From Prevotella sp. (GTDB taxonomy: Bacteria; Bacteroidota; Bacteroidia; Bacteroidales; Bacteroidaceae), in contig JAGCDO010000056.1 in the NCBI GenBank assembly GCA_017651265.1, positions 1 through 64,000 of the forward strand: a DNA stretch of 64,000 bases, in the 5' to 3' direction. A model generated the notes under the pieces. The model did no database searches, was not told the origin of the DNA, and was given only the letters and a program-made list of their open reading frames with translations. Shown here piece by piece: positions 26,964 through 36,276 of the stretch. Position 1 is the stretch's first letter; each line of letters opens with the position of its first letter. The position numbers and the translations under genes are program-made.

Positions 26964-27995
26964 ATGACAAAAGAAAAGATAAGAACGGCCAGTGAAATGC
27001 TGGCACAGATTGAGAACGATTTTTTCAGGAAAACAAATCTCGCAGAGGCTAGTCGGCTGGCTGGTGATGAGCGCAGGACTTTCGTGCTCGCGCAGGTGGA
27101 GCGGTTGTTGACAGAAAAGAATGGTTCATTACCGTTGGCCATGTTTCTATCGGACATGTTCTGGACGGCTGACGATGGCAGGGAGCCGATAGATGAGTCA
27201 AATCCGCTATTATCGCTACCGCAGCAGCAGACGCTGACGGATGAAGAAGTGAGCCGCCTGCGGCTGATACTGGATGTGGCCGGGCTTTGCCACGACCTGA
27301 GTCTGCACTTCTTGTTCGACCTGAAGGAGGCCTTCGGCATGAAGAATGACTTCTGGGTATCGAACAAGCAACTGGTGGAATGGCTCACTACTACGCCGTA
27401 TGAACGGATAGCGATGCACACGGCTTACATCTTGAAGAAACATGCCATCGGCGTGTATGGAGGTCTCCATTATCAGCCTGCACAAGACGAGTTAGCCGAG
27501 CTTTACTCGATGGAGTATCATGAACTTGTACGCGATCCGGAGAGGACGAATATACCTCCTCGCAGCTATGTAAAGACCATCATCGACGCTCTCCAGCAGA
27601 TAGAGCGGCATTGGCAGCGTGGGTACAGGTTGAAACTGAGGCCCGATTTGGTGATGCTGCACGATGAGATCTATGGAGTGGTTCCCCGTCAGTTTGACAA
27701 GGGGGTGCTGGCGGCTGCTCAGGCTCTCTACGACTACATGGATAAGGAACTCTACGGGCGGCTGGTGCTGAAGGAGTATAATTATAATGCTACATCGTGG
27801 AACGACCAGCCCGAGTCTGTAAGACGCACTTGGGCTGAGGTTATGAGTCGGTTTGCCGATAAAGTCCGTGAGATTCGTGCTGAGTATCTTGCCGAAGGCT
27901 GGGTGACTGACGATTCGTTGGCTTTCAGTTATCTGATGGCTCATGCTCAAATGTGCGGTCATGGTTGGTGGCGCGAGGAGGACGATGCCCTATGA
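26964..27995 (+). CDS. Protein of unknown function (343 aa)
   Basis: I do not recognise this family with certainty. No signal peptide or membrane helix. It is predicted mostly helical and charged, with a Trp/His-rich C-terminus (HAQMCGHGWWREEDDAL). It starts 1 nt after the DUF1016 stop and overlaps the next gene by 4 nt (ATGA), so the three form one translational unit. Codon use looks like the neighbours. Restriction to this island suggests a role tied to the DUF1016 nuclease or the element. Confidence 0.75.
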   Translation: MTKEKIRTASEMLAQIENDFFRKTNLAEASRLAGDERRTFVLAQVERLLTEKNGSLPLAMFLSDMFWTADDGREPIDESNPLLSLPQQQTLTDEEVSRLRLILDVAGLCHDLSLHFLFDLKEAFGMKNDFWVSNKQLVEWLTTTPYERIAMHTAYILKKHAIGVYGGLHYQPAQDELAELYSMEYHELVRDPERTNIPPRSYVKTIIDALQQIERHWQRGYRLKLRPDLVMLHDEIYGVVPRQFDKGVLAAAQALYDYMDKELYGRLVLKEYNYNATSWNDQPESVRRTWAEVMSRFADKVREIRAEYLAEGWVTDDSLAFSYLMAHAQMCGHGWWREEDDAL

Positions 27996-28555
27996 TGAGT
28001 AGTAATCGCGGGGACTATGCCTCGGCCTCGGAGTGGATATCTGCTCTCAGGCAGGATGAAGCCTGGCTGAGTCAGCAACAACGTCTTCAAGCCTCTGCAC
28101 CAGATGATGCCGACATTCATAAGGAGGATGCTCTTAGGAGAATCGGCAAAGGCGAGACCTTTGAGTTCTGGGAGATCTACCGTCATCAGGTGGAGCCTGT
28201 GATATGTGAGGTTTGGGACATAGCCGAGTTGTCGCTGCCCAAACTGAAGATTCAGGCCATTGGAATGCTTTCGATGGAGTGGATTGAGCAGCATACACCA
28301 ATGGGATTATGTGACCAGCAACAAGGCGTGGTAGAGAGATTGAAACCGATATTCTATGGTTCTGAAGAGGAAGCAAAGGCTTTTCTTGAGAGCATTCATG
28401 GAATGAAAGCCACTCAGATCATAGCAAAGGTGAATCAGCTTGTAGCCGATAAGAAAATCTCAGATTTGTCAAAACATCGAGATCTTTGGTCGGTACTTAA
28501 CGAGAGTAAAATCTATAAAAGGACAGAATCAAACTGGAACCAGCAGGTGAAATAA
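27992..28555 (+). CDS. Protein of unknown function (187 aa)
   Basis: Soluble, acidic and helical, beginning MMSSNRGDYASASEWISALR; no recognised motif. The ATG at 27992 overlaps the stop of the preceding gene (ATGATG), indicating coupling; the frame is open 13 codons further upstream but that would overlap far into the other gene. The region KATQIIAKVNQLVADKKIS near the end looks like a helical DNA- or protein-binding segment, but this is only an impression. Followed by a terminator. Confidence 0.7.
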   Translation: MMSSNRGDYASASEWISALRQDEAWLSQQQRLQASAPDDADIHKEDALRRIGKGETFEFWEIYRHQVEPVICEVWDIAELSLPKLKIQAIGMLSMEWIEQHTPMGLCDQQQGVVERLKPIFYGSEEEAKAFLESIHGMKATQIIAKVNQLVADKKISDLSKHRDLWSVLNESKIYKRTESNWNQQVK

Positions 28556-28579
28556 TCACCGTCAAAACATTCAAACATA

Positions 28580-28609
28580 GGGAATCGGCAATTGTCGGTT
28601 CCCTTTTTT
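28580..28609 (+). terminator. Terminator of the DUF1016 operon
   Basis: 10-bp stem (two G-T pairs) from GGGAATCGGC (28580-28589) to GTCGGTTCCC (28594-28603), loop AATT, followed by six T. Confidence 0.8.
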
Positions 28610-28615
28610 ATGCCC

Positions 28616-28686
28616 TTACTTGTACAAAAACTTGTACAAAAACTTGTGTAGCATTTGTATTTACTTGTATTTACTTGTATATCAAT
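28616..28686. repeat. Short iteron-like repeats
   Basis: Two and a half copies of CTTGTACAAAAA followed by two to three copies of TTTACTTGTAT, in the 515-nt gap 28556-29070. The rest of the gap holds a -7 box (TACCTTTG at 28729-28736), a possible small ORF, and near 28990-29040 the palindromes TCTCGCGAGA and AAGGTGGCCACCCTT. Confidence 0.75.
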
Positions 28687-28807
28687 CACTTATAGACAGT
28701 TTTTCTTTTTATTCCCTCAAAAACGGCATACCTTTGCACCGTCTTCCGAGATATGCAGCCGATAAGTGAGCGGGCTATCCTTAGAAAAGCGGGAGCAGAT
28801 TACAATT

Positions 28808-28951
28808 ATGTCACGTACCCGTAACACTATCATCATGGCAAGAGGCACCCTCGCAGAGAATGCACGTCGTCAAATGTCGCTGATGAATCGATGCCAAATG
28901 CCGAGAACCATGAGGAATAATGACTGGAGCCTCATGTGTCACAGAATCTAA
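28808..28951 (+). CDS. Possible small basic protein (47 aa)
   Basis: An open frame beginning MSRTRNTIIMARGTLAENAR lies downstream of the -7 box at 28729 and in the direction of the following genes. It is Arg/Met/Asn-rich. I have no family match and no strong ribosome binding site, so this may equally be leader RNA. Confidence 0.25.
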   Translation: MSRTRNTIIMARGTLAENARRQMSLMNRCQMPRTMRNNDWSLMCHRI

Positions 28952-29070
28952 TAAAGACCGGTCAACACAAAGTTTCATTCTGAGTTGAGGTGAACGGAGT
29001 CTCGCGAGATTTCTCTTCACAGGAAAGGTGGCCACCCTTCTGACGCTTCGCTCTCCAAAAAACCAGAAAA

Positions 29071-29517
29071 ATGAGAAGAATTATCTTCAAGAATCAGATC
29101 TTACAACAGAACGTCCGGATGGACGGCAGTGTTAACTTCCAGACTAACGGCGACATCAACATCTATCCGTGTCCGTGGGAGGATGACAAGCAGGTTACTA
29201 ACGGTGAGCGCGTGCGCTACCGAGCTGGCATCGAGGTGGATGCCAACGGACGTACCCGAGTGAAACGCTACAACGAAGGCCTTCAAGGTCCTAAGCACGA
29301 TGTGCTCTTTAAGACTCCCCACGGAGCAGTGAAGATAACCCGTCCGCAGATTCGGCCCTACGATGGTCGCCGTCGCATGGATGAGGAGTTCGTCTATGTC
29401 ACGTTCAAGTTCCCGAAGAAGTACGGGGTAGCGCTTATACGCTCGCTCTATCGGGAGGAGGCCGATGAGATTATGTCTTACTTTAAAACAAGAAAGGAGG
29501 AAACGATATGGGAGTAA
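29071..29517 (+). CDS. Conserved-looking protein of unknown function (148 aa)
   Basis: Basic, no signal peptide. It begins MRRIIFKNQILQQNVRMDGS and contains DINIYPCPWEDDKQ and FVYVTFKFPKKYGV, looking like a beta-rich fold. Its end overlaps the VirE-N/DUF3987 gene by 10 nt, so the two are coupled and may form a complex on DNA. I do not recognise the family. Confidence 0.72.
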   Translation: MRRIIFKNQILQQNVRMDGSVNFQTNGDINIYPCPWEDDKQVTNGERVRYRAGIEVDANGRTRVKRYNEGLQGPKHDVLFKTPHGAVKITRPQIRPYDGRRRMDEEFVYVTFKFPKKYGVALIRSLYREEADEIMSYFKTRKEETIWE

Positions 29518-31712
29518 GGAGAGAGTGCTTTACGTGTATCGGCAGGGGAGTAACATCCCCTGCTGTTCCGGCCACACGACAGGAATGGGAACGCTTGCGC
29601 CTAACACCCTGGTTGAAAGAGATGTGCGACCGTATTGAAAAAGGTGAGGAGGAGTTAAAGAATCAACTTCCTGTGTGGACACCTCATTGCGCAGAGTTCA
29701 AGAACAACCACCGCGCGGTGGCAGATGCAGTGAAACCGTTGAAACGACTGATGTTCGACTTCGATGAGAAGGGACATACGGAAGAGATCAAGAATATCCT
29801 TTTGAAGAAATCTCCCTACACCGTGCTACTCATTGAGGAATCGGTTAGAAGAGGCACGCATGTGTTGGTGGAACTGCCTGATGACGTATCACCTGATGAG
29901 GCTCAGGATAAGATGAAAGAGGTTACGGGCTTTGAACCTGATAGAGCCGTGAAGGATATTGCAAGGTGCATCTATATGGTGCCCACTGGGCATACGCACT
30001 ATGTGCATGCAAGGCTCTTTGAGGTTTCTGAGGAAGACATTTCTAAGGAACCGAGGAATCAGGAAATAAATCCTATAATCCCAGATTCCTTTGACAGGAA
30101 AGAACGTAGCTTTCCCGACAGCTTCAAAGGGGTTCCTTATGCTTCCATTATCAGTGAATACTGGCGTCGCACGGGTGGTGAACCCAGCGAAGGTGAGCGC
30201 AACAGACGACTGCACCAGTTGGCGACAAACCTGCGTGCCGTCTGTGACAACTCTGAGGATTGGCTGTTAGAAATCATGCCAAGATATGGATTGGGTGCTC
30301 AGGAAATGCGTTCCATTGTTCACTCGGCTTGCAAGGAACCTACTAAGGGTTCAAGACTAATGGATCAGATAGTGGGTGCACTCGAAACGGGAATCTCGTC
30401 TGACGAGGTTGAGGATGCCGAGGTGGTAGCCGATGAGACAGGCGTGAAGGTGAATGTCAAAACGTTGCCCTTAGGCTTGAAAGAGAGTCTGGCAGGTGTG
30501 CCGGTGACGATGTACATGCCCGTGCTCTGCTCGGTGCTGCCCATTGCGGCGGCTTACGCCGATCAGGTGGAGGTGGAGTATTGCGACGGCATGCACCAAC
30601 GACTTGGACTGATGTCGATTATCCGTGGTGAGCAGGCTTCGGGCAAGAGTGTCTGTAAAAATGCCATCGATGTATGGAAGCGGCAGTTTGAAGAGGAGGA
30701 TGCCTTGGCCCGCAAGCGTGAAGATGAATGGAAGGAGCGTAAGAAGAGTCGCAAGGCGAACGAGAAGGCTCCCGACGACCCGAAGGTGCTCATCCGTATG
30801 GTGCCGGTCACGGTGTCGTGCTCCACGCTGTTGAAACGATTCAAGAATTCCAACGGGCATACGCTCTATTCTTTTGGTGAGGAACTTGATACTTTGAGGA
30901 AAACCAACGGTGCAGGTTCGTGGTCATCGAAATATGATATCTATCGCCTCTCGTTCGATCGAGGTGAATGGGGACAGGACTACAACTCCGACCAAGCAGA
31001 GTCGGGTGTGGTGAAGGTGGCATACAACTGGACGATGCTGGGCACCGACGGAGCCATGCACAAATGCTTCAAGGCCGACAATATCGAGAATGGACTGTCG
31101 AGTCGTATCATGGTGGCCGAAATGCCCGACTCGTCGTTCGCGAAGATGCCTAAGTTCGGGCGTCGTTCGGCAGAAGATGAAGCAAGGATTCAAGAGGCGG
31201 TTACTCGTCTTCGCTCGTATAGCGGATTCGTTGACACGCCCCGTCTTTGCAAGGCCATAGAGACATGGGTAGAACAGAAACGTGTGGAGGCTGCAAAGGA
31301 CATCGATCGTGTAAAGGACATCTACCGCAAGCGTGCAGCGGTTATCGGATTCCGTTGTGGGGTGGTGTTCCATCTGCTAAGCGGTGGCAACCGAGAGTCG
31401 AAGGCTTGTCTGGACTTTGCCCTGATGATGGCCGACTATACGCTCCAGCAACAGATAGCCGTCTTCGGCGAGACGCTGGAAAGCCAGTTCATCGATGCAC
31501 GCACCGAGTGTCAGCGTTACGGGTCGAACCACTCCGTCTATGACCAGTTACCGCCTTCTTTCACCATGGGCGACCTTCGGTCTTTGAAGCGTGGCTTCTG
31601 TGGCGAGTCGGCTCTCAGGAAAATCATCTCACGCTGGTATCGCGACAAATGGATTGAGAAGACCGACAAGGCGCATTGGAAGAAGCTCAGCGCAGATAAT
31701 GATACTATGTGA
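29508..31712 (+). CDS. VirE-N (BT4734-like) plus DUF3987 primase/helicase-like protein
   Basis: 734 aa. Residues about 1-130 (CHIGRG-like start CIGRGVTSP, then RLMFDFDEKGHTEEIKNILL) match the BT4734/VirE N-terminal domain, distantly related to primase-polymerases. Residues about 130-285 contain the middle helical domain. The DUF3987 part (about 320-730) carries a Walker A motif GEQASGKSVCKNA near 380 and ends in a winged-helix-like segment. Such proteins are common in Bacteroidales together with an HU-like protein and smalltalk, and resemble replication proteins of integrated elements. DNA replication or priming of a mobile element is inferred, not shown. The stop codon lies in repeat copy C. 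Confidence 0.82.
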   Translation: MGVRRECFTCIGRGVTSPAVPATRQEWERLRLTPWLKEMCDRIEKGEEELKNQLPVWTPHCAEFKNNHRAVADAVKPLKRLMFDFDEKGHTEEIKNILLKKSPYTVLLIEESVRRGTHVLVELPDDVSPDEAQDKMKEVTGFEPDRAVKDIARCIYMVPTGHTHYVHARLFEVSEEDISKEPRNQEINPIIPDSFDRKERSFPDSFKGVPYASIISEYWRRTGGEPSEGERNRRLHQLATNLRAVCDNSEDWLLEIMPRYGLGAQEMRSIVHSACKEPTKGSRLMDQIVGALETGISSDEVEDAEVVADETGVKVNVKTLPLGLKESLAGVPVTMYMPVLCSVLPIAAAYADQVEVEYCDGMHQRLGLMSIIRGEQASGKSVCKNAIDVWKRQFEEEDALARKREDEWKERKKSRKANEKAPDDPKVLIRMVPVTVSCSTLLKRFKNSNGHTLYSFGEELDTLRKTNGAGSWSSKYDIYRLSFDRGEWGQDYNSDQAESGVVKVAYNWTMLGTDGAMHKCFKADNIENGLSSRIMVAEMPDSSFAKMPKFGRRSAEDEARIQEAVTRLRSYSGFVDTPRLCKAIETWVEQKRVEAAKDIDRVKDIYRKRAAVIGFRCGVVFHLLSGGNRESKACLDFALMMADYTLQQQIAVFGETLESQFIDARTECQRYGSNHSVYDQLPPSFTMGDLRSLKRGFCGESALRKIISRWYRDKWIEKTDKAHWKKLSADNDTM

Positions 31713-31738
31713 CTTTTGACTTTGTGACAATAAGGAGG
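31704..31738 (+). repeat. Copy C of the long dispersed repeat
   Basis: TACTATGTGACTTTTGACTT and the following CTTTGTGACAATAAGGA match the reverse complement of 25562-25596 with 2 differences in 34 nt. It spans the DUF3987 stop codon and contains the GGAGGT ribosome binding site region of the next gene. Confidence 0.85.
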
Positions 31739-31748
31739 TAAACATAAT

Positions 31749-32228
31749 ATGGAATTGATATTGACAAGAATAGCAAAGAGGCCTAGTTATACCATTGGCA
31801 AACTCTCCATCAAGGAGAAAGTAGATGACGAGTATTTAGCAGGTGAGAGCACGGTGTATTTCTGCGACACGCTGGAACCGCCTGCATTGGAGAAGAAGAC
31901 TTCGTTAAGCAAAGAGGTCGTTCTCCGCTCGAAGAAGAAGGCACAGACGTTAAAACCCTTTGCCATCCCCGAAGGGCGCTACGCCGTAGTGATTACTTTC
32001 TCGCCCCAAAAGAAGAAATGGCTACCCCTTTTGTTGGGTGTGCCGATGTTTGAAGGAATACGCATACATGCTGGCAATACCGCCAAAGATACCTTAGGCT
32101 GCATCCTTGTGGGTGAGAACCTGAAGGAGGGCATGGTACTGAACTCCAACACTTGGCTGGAACGGTTGAAAAAGAAGATCGTGGAAGCCAAAGATAGGGG
32201 TGAAGGGGTGTGGATTACTATCAAGTAA
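31749..32228 (+). CDS. DUF5675-family protein
   Basis: 159 aa, no signal peptide. The conserved block [16 protein letters not shown], then [19 protein letters not shown] and [10 protein letters not shown] fits DUF5675. The spaced His (IRIHAGN) and Cys (GCILVG) recall L,D-transpeptidase-like active sites, but this is an inference. In related clusters a cell-wall amidase occupies the equivalent place, so a peptidoglycan- or lysis-related role is plausible. GGAGGT lies about 15 nt upstream of the start. Confidence 0.75.
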   Translation: MELILTRIAKRPSYTIGKLSIKEKVDDEYLAGESTVYFCDTLEPPALEKKTSLSKEVVLRSKKKAQTLKPFAIPEGRYAVVITFSPQKKKWLPLLLGVPMFEGIRIHAGNTAKDTLGCILVGENLKEGMVLNSNTWLERLKKKIVEAKDRGEGVWITIK

Positions 32229-32293
32229 TTGAAAAATGAGAATTGAAAATTGAAAATTAAAGGGGCTGGCACTTGTTGTCGGCTCTCTTTGTT

Positions 32294-34463
<2,170 letters not shown>

Positions 34464-34542
34464 TATAATATGGTGGTACGGGGGAGAAGCGCCTCCGTAC
34501 CCCTTACCTTCGCACCTACTTACCTTCAATAAACACTAATCT

Positions 34543-36078
34543 ATGACAAAGTTTTACTGGTTCGTTGCTTTATTGATGATAACCCTGTCGTCGTGCTCTC
34601 AAAACAAGAAACAATATACGATAGGGGTGTCGCAATGCTCTGAGGATATCTGGCGTGAGAAACAGAACGCAGAGCTGCGGATGGGGGCTTATTTCCACGA
34701 CAATGTGGAACTGAAGTTCGCCGCAGCCTATGATAGTGATGAGCGACAGGTGCAACAGATCGATAGTCTGATGGACGAGGGTATCGATCTGCTGATTGTG
34801 GCTCCTAACCAAGTGAACACCATCTCTCCTGCCATCGACAGGGCTTACGACAAGGGTATTCCCGTGATTGTGTTCGAGCGCAAGACAGGTTCGCAGAAAT
34901 ATACCGCCTTTATCAGTGCCGACAACTACGAGATGGGGCATGTGATGGGCGAGTATATTGTTTCGCGTCTTCACGGCAAGGGAAATGTCCTCGAGATCAA
35001 AGGTCTTGCGGGCTCTTCACCTGCCATAGAGCGCCACAACGGTTTCATGGACGCCATCAAGGACGAGCCCGGCATCAAGGTGGTGGGTTCGTTGCAAGGT
35101 GACTGGACCGAGGAAACGGCTTGCCAGATTTCCAAACAGTGGCTGGCAGCCAATGAGGGAGTGCCTGTCGACTTGGTGTTCGGCGCTAACGACCGCACGG
35201 CCATGGGTGCCCGTGAGGCATTAGGGAAGAAGCCCCTCTACTGCGGAATCGACGGTCTGCCGGGCAAGGACGGAGGTATCCAGCTGGTACGCGACTCACT
35301 GCTTGACGCTTCGTTTATCTACCCCACCCATGGCGACCAGCTCATGGATTTGGCCATACGTATTCTGGAAGGACAGCCCTATGAGAAAGAGACCATGCTG
35401 ATGTCGGCTCTTGTGACGCACGACAATGCCAAGGTCTTGCTCATGCAGAGTGAGGAGATGATGCAACAGGCGAGTCAGCTGGACCAGTTGCACGAAATGG
35501 CCGATGGCTATCTGGAAGAGCTTGGAGCACAGCGTTTGGTAAACTGGCTGGCCTTGGGTTTCATCTTCCTCCTCGTAGGACTGTTCGTACTCTTCTACCT
35601 CTATCATCTCCGTAAGATTGCTCTGCAGAGAGAGCGTGTGATGCATACGTTGTGGAACATGCAACCAGACAGCATTTCCGTTGGTCATGAACAGAACGAG
35701 GAGTCAGCAGCCGATTCCTTGCCTACAGATACGGAGGAGCAGGAAGAAGATGAGCCTACCAATGTCTCTCTCTTCATCACCCGGTTCAAGGAAGTGGTGG
35801 AAGCACGCTTGGAGGACAGTGATGTAGGTGTGGAGGAGCTGGCAGCCGACATGAGTCTTAGTCGGGTACAGCTTTACCGCAAGGTGAAGGCAGTAACAGG
35901 TTCTTCGCCTGTTGAACTGTTGCGTACCGCCCGATTGAACCGTGCTTACCAGCTGCTGCTTACCTCCGATATGAGCGTCAGCGAGGTGGCCTATGCTGTA
36001 GGCTTCACCGCCCCCAGCTACTTTACCAAATGTTTCAAGGAAGAATACGGTATGGTGCCGGGAGATATTAGGAAGTGA
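34543..36078 (+). CDS. Membrane one-component regulator: periplasmic sugar-binding domain fused to AraC HTH
   Basis: 511 aa. Lipobox-like signal LSSC (Cys18); type I periplasmic binding protein domain (about 25-305; starts YTIGVSQCSEDIWR, with VVGSLQGDWTEE and VFGANDRTAMGA); one membrane helix (333-357); an acidic cytoplasmic linker (358-407); AraC-type DNA-binding domain (408-511, LAADMSLSRVQLYRKVKAVT and VAYAVGFTAPSYFTKCFKEE). No histidine kinase, phosphoacceptor or receiver region is present. By position it should control the fructan locus that follows. The sensor of the B. thetaiotaomicron fructan hybrid two-component system is also of the periplasmic-binding type and binds fructose, which supports fructose as ligand here. 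Confidence 0.88.
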   Translation: MTKFYWFVALLMITLSSCSQNKKQYTIGVSQCSEDIWREKQNAELRMGAYFHDNVELKFAAAYDSDERQVQQIDSLMDEGIDLLIVAPNQVNTISPAIDRAYDKGIPVIVFERKTGSQKYTAFISADNYEMGHVMGEYIVSRLHGKGNVLEIKGLAGSSPAIERHNGFMDAIKDEPGIKVVGSLQGDWTEETACQISKQWLAANEGVPVDLVFGANDRTAMGAREALGKKPLYCGIDGLPGKDGGIQLVRDSLLDASFIYPTHGDQLMDLAIRILEGQPYEKETMLMSALVTHDNAKVLLMQSEEMMQQASQLDQLHEMADGYLEELGAQRLVNWLALGFIFLLVGLFVLFYLYHLRKIALQRERVMHTLWNMQPDSISVGHEQNEESAADSLPTDTEEQEEDEPTNVSLFITRFKEVVEARLEDSDVGVEELAADMSLSRVQLYRKVKAVTGSSPVELLRTARLNRAYQLLLTSDMSVSEVAYAVGFTAPSYFTKCFKEEYGMVPGDIRK

Positions 36079-36128
36079 TAAGTTACAAGTTCCAAGTGAC
36101 AAGTAATAAGTGACAAGTTACAAATAGT

Positions 36129-36194
36129 AAATATCGTTCATTCTATGGCAAAAATGTTACATGCAACATAATTTGCACGGGATGAACGATATTT
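36129..36194. promoter_or_regulatory. Probable operator dyad upstream of susC
   Basis: Inverted repeat AAATATCGTTCATTC (36129-36143) and GGATGAACGATATTT (36180-36194), 14 of 15 bases complementary, centres 51 nt apart (about five helical turns). It lies 26 nt upstream of the -7 box TACTTTTG (36220-36227), where a -33 TTTG is missing, as expected of an activator-dependent promoter. Confidence 0.65.
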
Positions 36195-36219
36195 TTATGC
36201 CCTCACACGTGTTAGTTGA

Positions 36220-36227
36220 TACTTTTG
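36220..36227 (+). promoter_or_regulatory. -7 box of susC
   Basis: TACTTTTG, 49 nt before the ATG at 36277; no TTTG at the -33 position. Confidence 0.6.
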
Positions 36228-36276
36228 CAACATATTTCAACAATTAGCAAAGTATTAACTAAAAACGTAAAAGCAA

